DNA of 36,542 bases from Anaerolineae bacterium (GCA_013821665.1 JACDGI010000009.1:1-36542); one strand, 5' to 3'. Numbered from the stretch's first letter, positions 6,914 to 16,873 are shown. Translations and numbers: made by a program. The notes: a model not told the origin generated them from the sequence alone.

Positions 6914-7457
6914 GAGGTGGAGATGCCTTCGACAGTTCTACTATTGATCTGGCCTAATCTGGCGAATAAAAAAGATCAGTTTGTACGCTTTTAGGTTTGA
7001 AAACTCTAACTATTTTTAGTTGACAAGTTATGAACTTTTGTTCTAAAATGAAAGCCGAAACAGGACTATTTCGGAGAATGTTGAACGCCACCGACTGCCC
7101 CCAATTGCCACGCAAAATGAATGCAAATAGAGCGGCAATCGGCACAAATTGTACAGCGGTGGCAGCAGCCGAGCAATCCGCTGCATTTGTGTCATTTCGG
7201 TGGCAGTAGCCGAGCTTCGCGCCGACATAAAATGTCAATTCAGCGCCTCGCTCCCTCACATCCGCCGCACACTTCAGCGGGAGTTGTACAATTAATGCAG
7301 TAATAGTTGCAACAACTGCAACATTTGCCTCCATAAACCCATATCCATAATTGACCTTATTAAGACTTGCGCTGCTGGTGTAATCTTAAACCGAACGGCT
7401 CCTTCACAATTCCAAGTGAGGTAGAGCGCGGCAATCTGAATAAAGGAGTATCCCAGC
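6914..7457. other. Non-coding stretch with a direct repeat
   Basis: No supported gene. Two 18-base copies at 7157-7174 and 7198-7215 differ by one base (CGGTGGCAGCAGCCGAGC / CGGTGGCAGTAGCCGAGC), 41 bases apart. A 126-residue minus-strand frame across it has no recognisable domain and odd composition, and is not called. Before the next gene there is TTGACC (7351) and TGGTGTAAT (7376-7384), but at a wrong spacing for one promoter. Confidence 0.5.
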
Positions 7458-7751
7458 ATGGCATCAAACAATCAGGGCGAATTGAAGAAGCGCTTCGACG
7501 CTTTCCATCATGAGGCACGGTTTGCAGAGAAACCTTACCGGCTGTTAGGCGGCGCACAGATCACCGACAAACTGGTGAGTGCCTTAGTCGCTTATCCGGC
7601 TGAAGTGGGTGACAAAGCGGCATTTGTTGAAGGTGTGCTGAACACGCTGAAGACCTATGGGCTGGACGCATCCGAACCGGTACGCCAGAAGAACGGCATC
7701 CGTATTCAGGCACGTTTGCTGCCGGTGGAGAAAGAGAAGGAAGAGGCCTGA
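7458..7751 (+). CDS. Small protein of unknown function
   Basis: A 97-residue protein, not recognised. The ATG follows AAAGGAG at good distance and codon use looks real. It is soluble, with a basic start (NNQGELKKRFDAFHHEARF), a mixed helical centre (GGAQITDKLVSALVAYPAEVGDKAAFVEGVL) written here only in part as GGAQITDKLVSALVAYPAEV, and a highly charged end PVEKEKEEA. No membrane segment, Cys pair or catalytic motif is seen. It stands alone between the MerR-type gene and the polysaccharide locus; the promoter is not obvious. It may belong to the plasmid-like segment on its left. No function is proposed. Confidence 0.6.
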   Translation: MASNNQGELKKRFDAFHHEARFAEKPYRLLGGAQITDKLVSALVAYPAEVGDKAAFVEGVLNTLKTYGLDASEPVRQKNGIRIQARLLPVEKEKEEA

Positions 7752-7931
7752 GCGCACGCTTTTAACACTTCTTGATAAGCGCGAACATATAAATATGGAC
7801 ATAATTTAGGCTCCGGTAATGTTCAATTGAAGGACCATCGGGGGCTAAAAGCATGATTGTGATTAAGTTTGTCAGTTGGAATATGGTGTGGCTGAGTGAT
7901 TTGTTCTTGTCCAAATGAAGTAGAAGAGGGT

Positions 7932-7968
7932 GGCGCTGCGGGATTTAAGCCGGATATGAGGCAGCGCC
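7932..7968. repeat. Inverted repeat between small gene and flippase
   Basis: GGCGCTGC at 7932-7939 and GCAGCGCC at 7961-7968 form a perfect 8-bp stem with a 21-nt loop in the gap where a plus-strand and a minus-strand gene converge. There is no T-run, so it is at best a weak or Rho-assisted stop. Confidence 0.35.
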
Positions 7969-8050
7969 TCCGCGATCTCATTCATAACACAGGGGAAGAG
8001 AAGGTTTGTGGGGGATAAATCAGATCATTCCACATATATCCTTAAAGTTC

Positions 8051-9403
8051 TCAAATTTTAAGGCGCTTTCTCGCCATAACGAGTAACTTGCTGGCATATA
8101 TTATGTCCTTTTGCGTAGGCAACCATACATTCCACCAAGGAGTACCATTCATTCGACTGAAGATATAGATATGAGCAATCCCATAGTATGCATAAGCTAG
8201 TGTTGATGCTAAAGCAGCTCCAACATAATCGTATTTAGGAATGAGAATTAAATTGACGACCAGGTTGATGATAAATGCAATGCCTGCCTGAGTAGCGGTG
8301 ATGTCAGGACGACCACGACCTGCAATATCAGACCCAAGCATCACACCAAAATTGAAAAGTATGACTCCGGGAAGGATTCCGAGTAGGGCATGGATTGCAG
8401 GTCGAAAAGGTTCTCCGTAAATTAGAACAATTACCCATTCTCCTAATAGCGCTAACCCAATTGCAATGACCAAGCTAAACCAAAAAGTGTAACGTGTAAT
8501 CATTAACGTGAGTTCGGTGCGGTTGGCATCAGCACTTTCTGAAGCGGCAATGCGCGGCAAAATAATTCGGCTGGTAAACCCACTCACTAACCAAACTCGA
8601 TCCGCAAAGAGAACGGCAATAGAATAAATACCAACCGAGGCGGCCCCCCCGCCAAGAAGATTAATGAGCAGCACATCTACACGCAGTAGCAAATAGATAC
8701 TAATGACATTTAATTGCGATTTTAGGCCGTAATTCATCATTTGCTTTAGATAAGTCGGGTCTATTCGCAGTGAAAATAACGGTAGAGATGTACCGCTGCG
8801 TTTCCTGAGAATCATAATTACGGCAATTACAGCTGTAGCATTGCCCAGTAAGTATGCCAATACAATATCTGCTACTTGAACAGATTGCGTCAGCATAAAA
8901 ACAATCAATAAAAAGAACGTAATTAAGGAAGGAATTAGCTCGACAATACTAAAGGCTCGAAAATCTTGCAAACCTTGTAGAATTGCATTTAGATTTCCAC
9001 GGAAATATAGAAAAGGGAGTACTGCTAAACTCAATAGCAGAATGGGGCGCGGAACGCCGGGAAAGACATCAGCACTCCCGAAGTAAACAACAAGAAAGCC
9101 CACTAACATTCCGAATAAGCTGATCCATAAAGACAATGTGATATTTCCGCGCGTTGCTAGCGCTAGATCGTGATCACCATGAGCAACATAGTATGTTGAA
9201 GCTGTAGTAATACCGAGATTAAATATCCACTGAAGCATGATTGGTAGCAACATAGCGACTTCATAAATACCTTTTCCGGTTGTCCCCAACGTTCGCCCCA
9301 CAATTGAAGAGATACCAAAGCCTAACAAAACGGTTAGTATAATTTGGATGAAGTTAATCAAACTATCCGAAGCAAAACGGCGAAGATTGAGATTGTTATC
9401 CAC
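8051..9403 (-). CDS. Polysaccharide flippase (Wzx / MATE-like oligosaccharide exporter)
   Basis: A 450-residue integral membrane protein with about twelve to fourteen hydrophobic helices. The N-terminus (NFIQIILTVLLGFGISSIVG, then RTLGTTGKGIYEVAM) is the hallmark of the polysaccharide biosynthesis / Wzx group, which moves lipid-linked repeat units or oligosaccharides across the cytoplasmic membrane. A second-half repeat with ILPRIAASESADANR and a helix pair near GIAFIINLVVNLILIPKYDY agrees. The start is a GTG at 9403 with no clear ribosome binding site. It is transcribed away from the sugar operon on the right, from the same 350-bp gap, and most likely exports the glycan that operon decorates. 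Confidence 0.88.
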   Translation of the reverse strand: MDNNLNLRRFASDSLINFIQIILTVLLGFGISSIVGRTLGTTGKGIYEVAMLLPIMLQWIFNLGITTASTYYVAHGDHDLALATRGNITLSLWISLFGMLVGFLVVYFGSADVFPGVPRPILLLSLAVLPFLYFRGNLNAILQGLQDFRAFSIVELIPSLITFFLLIVFMLTQSVQVADIVLAYLLGNATAVIAVIMILRKRSGTSLPLFSLRIDPTYLKQMMNYGLKSQLNVISIYLLLRVDVLLINLLGGGAASVGIYSIAVLFADRVWLVSGFTSRIILPRIAASESADANRTELTLMITRYTFWFSLVIAIGLALLGEWVIVLIYGEPFRPAIHALLGILPGVILFNFGVMLGSDIAGRGRPDITATQAGIAFIINLVVNLILIPKYDYVGAALASTLAYAYYGIAHIYIFSRMNGTPWWNVWLPTQKDIIYASKLLVMARKRLKI

Positions 9404-9575
9404 GTTACAGTTTGTACTTTCGTTGAAAATCGGTTTATAGACTTTGAGATTTATTCATAGGGAACGAACAAAATTGTTCGTGAGTTCGCAATCAAGAGCT
9501 AACTCGTCTAACAAAATGAATGACCGCTCCTCAAAGCTAAAGCTATAGGGTTTACGGCATCTTCTGGATAATATA

Positions 9576-9600
9576 TGATCAAAACCACAGGTATTGTCAA
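9576..9600 (-). promoter_or_regulatory. Promoter for flippase gene
   Basis: On the minus strand a perfect TTGACA (9600-9595) is followed 19 bases on by TATATT (9575-9570 region; CATATA at 17 bases is the alternative). It would give a leader of about 160 nt before the GTG at 9403, which is long and could hold control elements. Confidence 0.45.
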
Positions 9601-9702
9601 ATTCAACATTTTTTGAAATCTAAACTAAAATGGGTTGCAAGACTACAACATGAGGTTGAAATAGGTTAGTAATCCTAAATGATATATCTACCTGTTACGG
9701 TC

Positions 9703-9708
9703 TATAAT
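9703..9708 (+). promoter_or_regulatory. -10 box of the sugar operon
   Basis: TATAAT 43 bases before the ATG at 9751. The -35 at about 9680 (TGATAT) is weak. This is the only good candidate start for the eleven-gene operon. Confidence 0.4.
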
Positions 9709-9750
9709 TCATAGAATGTTCACGAATATTTTGATAAGTCCATAAAGATT

Positions 9751-10734
9751 ATGACACAAACCCAACCATTTGTGAGTGTAGGGTTGCCGATTTACAATGC
9801 GGAACCATTGGTTCGACGAGCCATTGATACACTTCTGGCGCAAGATTATGCTAACTTTGAACTCATCATTTGCGATAATTCCTCAACAGATGGTACATGG
9901 AACATTTGCCAAGAATACCAGTCTAAGGATTCTCGTATACGGCTTTATAAAAATCCGACCAACATAGGCGCTAGTGCCAACTTTGAACAGGTATTTTCGC
10001 TCGCAAAAGGAGAATATTTTGCATGGGCCGCACATGATGATTACTGGGAGCCTTCTTTTATTAGTAAGTGCGTTGCCAAATTGGAAGCAGTGCCTCAAAG
10101 TCCTCTCTGCCATGTTTTACATGTAGAGGTTGATGAAGCAATAGGGGATTCTAGGGCAATAAATTACCTTGTTAACTTAGACTACGGTTCTGTCTGGGAG
10201 CGAACCTATAGCTTGCTTACTGCCTGGCCGATGCCAAATGTCTACATTTATGGCCTGTTTCGCCGCGAAATGCTCAGCAAAATCATGCCAGTGGTGAATA
10301 TCACGGGTGGTGATACGATACTACTGCTTAAGGCGGTGCAGCTTGGGGTTATTGTAGGTGTCGATGAACCGCTCCATAAATACTCAGTTGGACGCAGGGG
10401 ACGAGGTTTGCGGCTGTATATCCGGCAGTTTGCACCCAACATTAGCCCTTGGCAAACACTCACGTGGGACTGGCAGCTCTTTTTTAGATTGTCGAAGCTA
10501 TCACAAGTCGGTGTACCGAACTTAAGCGCACGTTTACGGAGTGTATACGCCGCTGCTGCCTTGGTACATCGTTACACTGGCTGGCCTCTGTCAGCAAAGT
10601 CGATTCTCAATGTTCTTTATATTCTCATGCCTGAGTCAATGGCTGCTGGTCTGCGACGGTGGCTTGAAAATCATAATCGTGTTGAAAAAATGATTATGCG
10701 TCTAGTTAATAATCAAAAAGCACTTGCGGAATAA
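9751..10734 (+). CDS. Glycosyltransferase family 2
   Basis: A 327-residue GT-A enzyme. The N-terminus SVGLPIYNAEPLVRRAIDTL is the GT2 nucleotide-binding start, followed by ICDNSSTDGTWN and, in place of a canonical DXD, AAHDDYWEP, giving the metal-binding Asp. This group moves a sugar from a nucleotide donor to a growing glycan on the cytoplasmic side. Residues ~260-327 form a less conserved C-terminal region with hydrophobic helices that may touch the membrane. Likely uses the donor made by the following genes, though the acceptor cannot be told. Only a weak AAAG precedes the ATG. First gene of the operon, 37 bases before the rfbF-like gene. Confidence 0.88.
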   Translation: MTQTQPFVSVGLPIYNAEPLVRRAIDTLLAQDYANFELIICDNSSTDGTWNICQEYQSKDSRIRLYKNPTNIGASANFEQVFSLAKGEYFAWAAHDDYWEPSFISKCVAKLEAVPQSPLCHVLHVEVDEAIGDSRAINYLVNLDYGSVWERTYSLLTAWPMPNVYIYGLFRREMLSKIMPVVNITGGDTILLLKAVQLGVIVGVDEPLHKYSVGRRGRGLRLYIRQFAPNISPWQTLTWDWQLFFRLSKLSQVGVPNLSARLRSVYAAAALVHRYTGWPLSAKSILNVLYILMPESMAAGLRRWLENHNRVEKMIMRLVNNQKALAE

Positions 10735-10771
10735 GCATTAAAGAAAGTTTGGGCGGTTTAGGTAAAAAGCT

Positions 10772-11557
10772 ATGACAAACTACACACCTAAAGTTGTTAT
10801 TCTTGCCGGGGGGCTTGGAACACGTTTAGCTGAAGAAACTGAACTTAAGCCAAAACCGATGATTGAAATTGGGGGGTATCCAATTATCTGGCATATTATG
10901 AAATATTATGCCCATTATGGTTTCAACGAGTTTTTCGTTGCACTTGGTTACAAAGGACATGTCATTAAACGATATTTTCAAGACTATTATACGCTGTCAA
11001 GAAATATGACAGTTAACCTGCAAACCGGTAAGACGGAATTCCATGACCAGAAGAGCGAGGATTGGATGGTCCATTTGATTGATACAGGGCAAAATACATT
11101 GACAGGTGGGCGTGTCAAACGTCTACAACCCTGGCTACAAGATGGAACATTCATGGTGACCTATGGTGATGGGGTCAGCAATATTGACCTCGCGGCGTTA
11201 TTGCGTTTTCATCAGTCGCATGGTCGTCTTGCGACTGTGACGGCTGTCCGACCGCCAGCTCGCTTTGGAGGAATTAGCTTTGAAGGCGAAGCCGTCAAAC
11301 AATTCGTCGAAAAGCCGCAGATTGGTGAAGGTTGGATTAACGGCGGGTTTTTAGTTTGTGAACCCGGAATATTTGATTATCTTGAGGGGGATTCAACAAA
11401 TTTTGAGGCAATAACCTTGGAAAAATTGGCATCTGCTGGTGAGCTTATGGCTTATAAGCATGATGACTTTTGGCAATGCATGGATACGCTTCGTGATTAT
11501 CGGCTATTAGAATCCCTGTGGCAACAGGACAATCCACCGTGGAAAATATGGGAGTAG
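10772..11557 (+). CDS. rfbF: Glucose-1-phosphate cytidylyltransferase
   Basis: A 261-residue nucleotidyltransferase that makes CDP-glucose from CTP and glucose-1-phosphate. The N-terminal signature [20 protein letters not shown] with the catalytic Arg and Lys, then [32 protein letters not shown] (metal Asp), [19 protein letters not shown] and the final [13 protein letters not shown] are all family marks; the length fits RfbF/DdhA. It commits glucose to CDP-deoxysugars. The next gene, whose start overlaps or follows within a few bases, is the matching 4,6-dehydratase. Seen: full motif set. High certainty. Confidence 0.95.
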   Translation: MTNYTPKVVILAGGLGTRLAEETELKPKPMIEIGGYPIIWHIMKYYAHYGFNEFFVALGYKGHVIKRYFQDYYTLSRNMTVNLQTGKTEFHDQKSEDWMVHLIDTGQNTLTGGRVKRLQPWLQDGTFMVTYGDGVSNIDLAALLRFHQSHGRLATVTAVRPPARFGGISFEGEAVKQFVEKPQIGEGWINGGFLVCEPGIFDYLEGDSTNFEAITLEKLASAGELMAYKHDDFWQCMDTLRDYRLLESLWQQDNPPWKIWE

Positions 11558-11559
11558 TC

Positions 11560-12549
11560 GTGGACGATTATAATACTTTTTGGCAAGACAGGGCCGTATT
11601 TGTCACAGGAGCGACTGGCCTTGTAGGGTCGTGGGTTGTACGTCGTCTACTCATGCTGGGTGCGGATGTGGTTTGTTTGGTGCGTGATTGGGTACCGCAA
11701 AGTGAATTGGTGCAGCATAATTTAATTGATCGAGTGAAAGTGGTTCGCGGTGATGTAACGAATCAAGCTCTACTGGAGCGTATTTTAGGTGAATATGAGA
11801 TAAGTACGGTTATTCATCTTGCGGCTCAGACGATTGTAGGAATTGCAAATCGTAACCCGATTTCTACTTTTGAAACCAATATAGCGGGTACTTGGGCCTT
11901 GCTCGAGGCCTGTCGTCACACCCCTACAATCAAACAAATCGTGCTGGCATCATCAGACAAAGCATATGGCGATCATGATCAGCTTCCATATACCGAATCA
12001 ACCCCACTGCAAGGTAAACATCCTTACGATGTTAGCAAATCATGCGCTGATTTGATTGCTCAAAGTTATTTCGTTACGTATGGTTTGCCCGTCACTATCA
12101 CCCGATGTGGGAATTTTTACGGTGGAGGCGATCTTAATTGGAATCGAATTGTTCCGGGCACTATTCGATCAGTATTACGAGGGCAGCATCCCGTAATCCG
12201 ATCTAAGGGCGACTCAATTCGTGACTACTTTTATGTAGAGGATGGTGCCTTAGCATATACACTCTTGGTCGAAAAAATGGCGCAAGACCCCTCTATACAT
12301 GGACAAGCTTTTAACTTCTCTAACGAGATACAAGTAACTGTAGTTGAATTGGTGGGATATATTTTGCGACTTATGCAATCGGATTTGGAACCTAACATAC
12401 TCAATCAGGCCAGTAATGAAATCTTGCATCAATATCTTAGTGCTGCACATGCGCGCGATCTTCTCAGTTGGCAACCTTCCTTTTCACTTGAAGAGGGCTT
12501 AAGCAAAACAATAGCTTGGTATAAACAATTCATGGTCAATTCCATATGA
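11560..12549 (+). CDS. rfbG: CDP-glucose 4,6-dehydratase (extended SDR)
   Basis: An NAD-dependent dehydratase that converts CDP-glucose to CDP-4-keto-6-deoxyglucose. Rossmann loop [13 protein letters not shown] near the start, NxxGT in [24 protein letters not shown] (catalytic Ser/Asp/Lys area of 4,6-dehydratases) and YDVSK with the active Tyr and Lys. The [20 protein letters not shown] block is typical of RfbG rather than RmlB. GTG at 11560 is chosen because GGGAG at 11550-11554 precedes it; ATG 11548 and GTG 11518 are in frame but overlap the rfbF gene and have weaker sites. The stop overlaps the next ATG by four bases. Confidence 0.93.
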   Translation: MDDYNTFWQDRAVFVTGATGLVGSWVVRRLLMLGADVVCLVRDWVPQSELVQHNLIDRVKVVRGDVTNQALLERILGEYEISTVIHLAAQTIVGIANRNPISTFETNIAGTWALLEACRHTPTIKQIVLASSDKAYGDHDQLPYTESTPLQGKHPYDVSKSCADLIAQSYFVTYGLPVTITRCGNFYGGGDLNWNRIVPGTIRSVLRGQHPVIRSKGDSIRDYFYVEDGALAYTLLVEKMAQDPSIHGQAFNFSNEIQVTVVELVGYILRLMQSDLEPNILNQASNEILHQYLSAAHARDLLSWQPSFSLEEGLSKTIAWYKQFMVNSI

Positions 12550-13784
12550 GCAACTCACCAATTACTTGTAGATCATGTGGCAATCCGAATCTACAATTGA
12601 TTTTGTCATTAGGCAAAACACCGCTGGCCAATGCGCTGCTCCGTCCGGAACAATTGGATCAACTAGAAGAAACGTATCCTTTGGATCTCGTTTTTTGCCC
12701 TGTATGTACGCTCGTTCAGATTACTGAAACCGTTCCACCGGAAAAGCTGTTCAGCGAGTATCTGTATTTTTCTTCTTTCTCAGATACGATGCTAAAACAT
12801 GCCCAGACTCTAGTGAATAAAGTAATCCCTAAGTATCAATTAACTGATAACAGTCGGGTGATAGAAATTGCTAGTAATGATGGGTATCTCCTTCAATACT
12901 ACAAAGAGAAAAATATCCCTGTATTGGGAATTGAACCTGCTACAAATATTGCCAAAGTTGCCCAAGAAGAACGGGGTATAGAAACGATTTGTGCCTTTTT
13001 CAACACTGAAATGGCTCAACAATTACACAGTCGTGGACAGTTGGCTGACATCGTGCATTGCCATAATGTATTGGCGCATGTCGCGGATTTAAATGGCTTT
13101 GTAAAGGGCGTGGAAATTGTTTTGCGCGATAATGGCACTGCGATTATTGAAGCCCCTTACATCAAGCCGCTTATTAGCCACAACGAGTTCGACACAATTT
13201 ACCATGAGCATTTGTGTTATTTCTCACTCACGGCCCTTGATAAGCTGTTTCAACGGCATGGATTGACTATTTATGATGTTGAACTGCTTGCTATTCATGG
13301 CGGTTCTTTGAGATTATTTGCCGGCAAAACGGGTTCAAATACTTTGCGACAACAATCAGTTAAATCACTTTTAGAAGAAGAAGCTGCTTGGGGCGTAGGG
13401 AATTTTGAGTTCTACCAGAATTTTGGTCAACAGGTAGAGATGCTCAAAACACGCCTCCAAGTTTTCCTGAAAGATCTGAAATCTAAAGGAAACCACATTG
13501 CGGCTTATGGGGCATCTGCCAAAGGCAGTACGTTACTCAATTATTTTGGGATTGATAACCAACTGCTGGATTATGTTGTGGATCGAAGTACACACAAGCA
13601 GGGCTATTATACTCCGGGCACACATCTTCCAATCTATGCGCCGGAAAAATTGTTAGAAACGATGCCCAATTATGTCCTCCTACTAACGTGGAATTTCGCT
13701 GAGGAAATCCTACAGCAGCAATCAGCCTATCGAGAACAAGGTGGCAAGTTCATTATTCCCATCCCTGACATTCAGGTATTGTAA
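12546..13784 (+). CDS. NDP-hexose C-methyltransferase (TylCIII/NovU-like)
   Basis: A 412-residue three-domain enzyme that adds a methyl group from SAM to a ring carbon of a keto-deoxysugar nucleotide. Residues 8-60 hold the zinc-binding pairs CRSC and CPVC; the centre has the SAM site [16 protein letters not shown] with [18 protein letters not shown] is the signature of C-methyltransferases, with the proposed catalytic His; the last ~110 residues form a second Rossmann-like domain ([16 protein letters not shown]). In this pathway it should act on the CDP-4-keto-6-deoxyhexose, at C3 or C5. Position cannot be told from sequence. Overlaps its neighbours (ATGA before, TAATG after), so it is strongly coupled. 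Confidence 0.9.
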   Translation: MSNSPITCRSCGNPNLQLILSLGKTPLANALLRPEQLDQLEETYPLDLVFCPVCTLVQITETVPPEKLFSEYLYFSSFSDTMLKHAQTLVNKVIPKYQLTDNSRVIEIASNDGYLLQYYKEKNIPVLGIEPATNIAKVAQEERGIETICAFFNTEMAQQLHSRGQLADIVHCHNVLAHVADLNGFVKGVEIVLRDNGTAIIEAPYIKPLISHNEFDTIYHEHLCYFSLTALDKLFQRHGLTIYDVELLAIHGGSLRLFAGKTGSNTLRQQSVKSLLEEEAAWGVGNFEFYQNFGQQVEMLKTRLQVFLKDLKSKGNHIAAYGASAKGSTLLNYFGIDNQLLDYVVDRSTHKQGYYTPGTHLPIYAPEKLLETMPNYVLLLTWNFAEEILQQQSAYREQGGKFIIPIPDIQVL

Positions 13785-14311
13785 TGATTTTCAGAGAGAC
13801 ATTGCTGTCTGGTGCATTCGTTATTGAGCCTAGTCTCATTGAGGACGAACGCGGATTTTTCACACGTACTTTCGACCAGCACGCATTTGAAGAGCGGAAC
13901 TTAAATCCGTGCATCGTACAATGCAATATCTCCTTTAATAAAAAAGCCGGAACGCTGCGTGGGATGCATTACCAAGCCGCACCCCATGAAGAAACCAAGC
14001 TGGTTCGCTGCACGATGGGGGCAGTTTACGACGTTATCATTGATCTGCGCCCGGATTCGTTGACATTTAAGCAATGGTTTGCTGTGGAGTTGTCCGCCTT
14101 GAATCGGTTTATGTTGTATATCCCCAAGGGATTTGCACATGGCTTCCAGACACTTTTGGATGGCACAGAAGTTTTCTATCAAATGGGAACGTTTTACCAA
14201 CCCGAAGCGGCTCGGGGTGTATGCTGGGATGATGAGGCATTTCAGATAGAATGGCCTCTACCGATTACGCTTATGTCAGATAATGATCGAAACTATGCTA
14301 GGTTGCAATAA
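13784..14311 (+). CDS. NDP-4-keto-6-deoxyhexose 3,5-epimerase (RfbC/RmlC-like)
   Basis: A 175-residue cupin. Family residues: DERGFFTRTF at the start, LRGMHYQ with the base His62, KLVRC and GAVYDVIIDLR for the core, IPKGFAHGFQTL, and the VFYQMG tyrosine (Tyr132) that acts as acid. It inverts C3 and/or C5 of the 4-keto sugar. RmlC works on dTDP sugars; here the only nucleotidyltransferase is CTP-type, so the substrate is probably a CDP-sugar, as in other CDP clusters with RfbC-like epimerases (inference). The ATG shares its A with the stop of the methyltransferase. Confidence 0.92.
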   Translation: MIFRETLLSGAFVIEPSLIEDERGFFTRTFDQHAFEERNLNPCIVQCNISFNKKAGTLRGMHYQAAPHEETKLVRCTMGAVYDVIIDLRPDSLTFKQWFAVELSALNRFMLYIPKGFAHGFQTLLDGTEVFYQMGTFYQPEAARGVCWDDEAFQIEWPLPITLMSDNDRNYARLQ

Positions 14312-14343
14312 ATGCCGAATGTAAGGCACTAAGGAGTGTGAAC

Positions 14344-15192
14344 ATGAGTAACACATCATTGCTAACGTCTGATCAAGTTAAAGAATTCAAGGAAAACGGT
14401 GTTCTGGTTGTTAAGGATTTCTATAATGCTCAGAATGAGATTGAGCCGATTCAACGTGCAATTCACGGCATAATCCGAATCATTATTGAAAAGTATGGCT
14501 TTCCCGTCATCCAAGCACCTTTTACACCTGAAACATTTGACAGCGGTTATCAAGAAATTATTGCGCTCAATCGGGCAACAGGTGGCGAGATCTATGATGC
14601 TGTCAAGCAAATTCCTGCTTTTATTCGACTAGTCTCCAATGAACGCCACGATTTCCTAACTTGCCAACTGCGGGATACGGCTTTGCCCGGTATTGCGGCA
14701 GGTGGTTACGGCATACGTATTGATAATCCTAATGAAGAAAAATTCCGAGCTGTGTGGCATCAAGAATATCCCTCACAACTGCGAAGCCTCGATGGATTGG
14801 TGTTTTGGAGTTCTCTCGTTGACGTTACACAGGATATTGGGCCAGTCATTTTCTGTCTAGGATCCCATACAAAAGGATTGGTGCGCGTTCATACGAAAGA
14901 TCCGCGTAACCCCGAGAAAACCTCCGCTTATGCTCTTGTACTGGAAAATGAAGAAGCTCTGGTTGCGAGTTACCCTCAAGTAGCGCCACTCACCAATCCG
15001 GGGGATTTGGTAATTATTGATTTCTTGACCCTCCATGCTTCAGGTGTCAACGTTGGTCATCGTTCACGTTGGACTATGCAGACACGCTACTTCACTTTTA
15101 CGGAGTCTACAGGCGTTAAAATTGGTTGGAAAGGCTCTTTTGCTGCCGGAATCAAATTCAGTGATGTCCATCCAGAACTCATCGTTGACTGA
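14344..15192 (+). CDS. Phytanoyl-CoA dioxygenase (PhyH) family oxygenase
   Basis: A 282-residue Fe(II)/2-oxoglutarate enzyme. The double-stranded beta-helix motif is visible as WHQEYP (His139, Glu141 in place of the more usual Asp) and the distal HASGVNVGHRSRW (His231, then an Arg for the co-substrate). Lengths and the start LTSDQVKEFKENGVLVVKDF fit the family. Members hydroxylate many small molecules; inside sugar operons the substrate is generally unknown, and here it could hydroxylate the deoxysugar or an acyl side group. ATG 14344 follows AAGGAG by about seven bases; a GTG at 14338 overlaps that site. Co-transcribed and one base overlapped with the next gene. Confidence 0.85.
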   Translation: MSNTSLLTSDQVKEFKENGVLVVKDFYNAQNEIEPIQRAIHGIIRIIIEKYGFPVIQAPFTPETFDSGYQEIIALNRATGGEIYDAVKQIPAFIRLVSNERHDFLTCQLRDTALPGIAAGGYGIRIDNPNEEKFRAVWHQEYPSQLRSLDGLVFWSSLVDVTQDIGPVIFCLGSHTKGLVRVHTKDPRNPEKTSAYALVLENEEALVASYPQVAPLTNPGDLVIIDFLTLHASGVNVGHRSRWTMQTRYFTFTESTGVKIGWKGSFAAGIKFSDVHPELIVD

Positions 15193-16343
15193 TGGCAACG
15201 CTTCAATACTGCAATATCTGTAATCAGGCGTTGGGTGAGCCGGTATACGTGTCTCCGAGGAATATTTCGGTCACATCGAATGCGGATATAGTTCCGATTC
15301 CCACTCAGGTTTATTTTTGTGAAACTTGTGGGCATTTAGAAACGCCGCCATTCGATAATTTAGAATCGTACTATGACACTGGGTACAACATCCTGATTGA
15401 CAGTGACGATGAGGATCAACTTTATCAATCAGTAGACGGACAAAAAGCTTTCCGGGCCGATTTTCAGCTTGAAACGCTGCTGAAAAAACAAACTATTCCA
15501 ATGGATTCTAAGATATTGGATTTTGGGAGTGGGAAGGGGACGACGCTCCGCCGATTAGCTCTACGTCGTCCCGATATTGCCTATTCCCTTTTTGATGTCA
15601 GCCAAGCCTATGTACCGTTCTGGGAGAAGTTTGCTACACCCGATCAGTGGGCAACTTACACACTGCCAGAAAGATGGAATGAGAATTTTGATCTAGTCAT
15701 CTCATTTTATGTTCTGGAGCATGTGGCTGAACTGCGCGAGATTGTAAAGAATATCGTGCGGGTTCTAAAACCGGGCGGAAAGTTTTATTTTCTTGTACCC
15801 AATGTCTATGCCAACATTGGCGATTTTGTCGTCGTAGATCATGTCAATCACTTTTCGGAAAATTCAATTTATCACTTGCTTGAGAGCAGCGAACTATCCG
15901 TCGTTGAAATTGACACGAAGACTCATGATTCAGCCTTCATTGTCACTGCTCAGAAAAAACCAGCAATAGAAAAGCGAAATTTAGAAATTGCTCCATTAAC
16001 CCAGCGGGTTAATCAAATAAGCGAATACTGGAACACTGTGGTTGAGCGTGTACAGGTTTTTGAAACAAAGCATGTGAATGAACCAGTTGCAATCTATGGA
16101 GCCGGCTTTTATGGCACTTATATTGCAACTTGTTTGAGAAACTTATCGTGGGTACAGTGCTTTATAGATCAGAATCCCTACAAGCAAAATGAAAAGGTGT
16201 TGGATAAACCGATAATTGTCCCGGATGATTTGCAAGAAAATATTAAGATCATTTATGTGGGGCTAAATCCCCGTAAAGCGGTTACCACCATCGGCGCAAT
16301 TTCGACGTGGTCTGAGCGCGGCCACACCTATTTTTTCCTATAG
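15192..16343 (+). CDS. Class I SAM methyltransferase with N-terminal zinc-ribbon and C-terminal Rossmann-like domain
   Basis: A 383-residue protein. N-terminus has CNIC and CETC pairs likely to bind zinc; the SAM domain follows with ILDFGSGKGTTLRRLA (motif I) and FYVLEHVAELREIVKNIVR, PGGKFYFLVPN and VDHVNHFSENSIYHLL. The last third contains VAIYGAGFYGTYIATCL, a nucleotide-type loop also found at the end of sugar C-methyltransferases. The layout resembles the methyltransferase at 12546 but lacks the YHEHL motif (VNHFS instead), so it more likely methylates oxygen or nitrogen of a sugar or side chain. Overlaps the PhyH gene by one base (TGATG). Confidence 0.85.
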   Translation: MATLQYCNICNQALGEPVYVSPRNISVTSNADIVPIPTQVYFCETCGHLETPPFDNLESYYDTGYNILIDSDDEDQLYQSVDGQKAFRADFQLETLLKKQTIPMDSKILDFGSGKGTTLRRLALRRPDIAYSLFDVSQAYVPFWEKFATPDQWATYTLPERWNENFDLVISFYVLEHVAELREIVKNIVRVLKPGGKFYFLVPNVYANIGDFVVVDHVNHFSENSIYHLLESSELSVVEIDTKTHDSAFIVTAQKKPAIEKRNLEIAPLTQRVNQISEYWNTVVERVQVFETKHVNEPVAIYGAGFYGTYIATCLRNLSWVQCFIDQNPYKQNEKVLDKPIIVPDDLQENIKIIYVGLNPRKAVTTIGAISTWSERGHTYFFL

Positions 16344-16357
16344 AGAGATTGATTTCC

Positions 16358-16873
16358 ATGTTAAGCGGTTCTCAGGTTATATTGCGCGCTCCAACTGAGG
16401 CAGATTGGGTTTTCTTCTATAACCTACGAAATGATTTTGAATCTCAGTTGTTGTTGATGTCTTTGCCGCGAGCTAACACAATGGCAAGAGTTCAACAATG
16501 GATACATATTATTCTTGATGATCCGGCCAGTGTTTTTTTTGTAATTGCCGATACAGACAATAGTGAGGCGCTAGGATTTGTGCAGGTACGGGGGATGAAC
16601 TTTATTCATGGTACCGGCGAGCTTGGTATTTACATGGACGCAAAAGTGCGCGGCAATGGCTCGACCTCTGAGGCATTGCAGATACTCGAACAATACTTGA
16701 GCGATGTGTTTAAACTACGGAAACTGACATTAGAGGTACTCGCAATCAATAAACGAGCAATTGGGTTTTATTTGAAATCGGGCTGGAGGCAGGTTGGAGT
16801 ATTGACAGCTCATTTTTATCAAAAGCAGAATTATCAGGATGTAGTCTTGATGGAGAAGTTTTTAGAGCCATGA
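16358..16873 (+). CDS. GNAT N-acetyltransferase (RimJ/RimL-like)
   Basis: A 171-residue acyltransferase. The fold marks are VILRAPTEADWVFFYNLRN at the start, TGELGIYMDAKVRGNGSTSE (acetyl-CoA pyrophosphate loop, here RGNGST) and LTLEVLAINKRAIGFYLKSG near the end. Near an aminotransferase in a sugar operon, it is a reasonable candidate to acylate the amino group made by the DegT enzyme; this is inference. ATG 16358 is preferred over TTG 16349 because GAGAG stands about ten bases before it. Its stop overlaps the WbqC gene start by four bases. Confidence 0.86.
   Translation: MLSGSQVILRAPTEADWVFFYNLRNDFESQLLLMSLPRANTMARVQQWIHIILDDPASVFFVIADTDNSEALGFVQVRGMNFIHGTGELGIYMDAKVRGNGSTSEALQILEQYLSDVFKLRKLTLEVLAINKRAIGFYLKSGWRQVGVLTAHFYQKQNYQDVVLMEKFLEP

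Noticed and set aside
6954-7334. 126-residue minus-strand open frame
   Set aside because: No family features, odd composition, overlaps direct repeats, no ribosome binding site; better read as non-coding.
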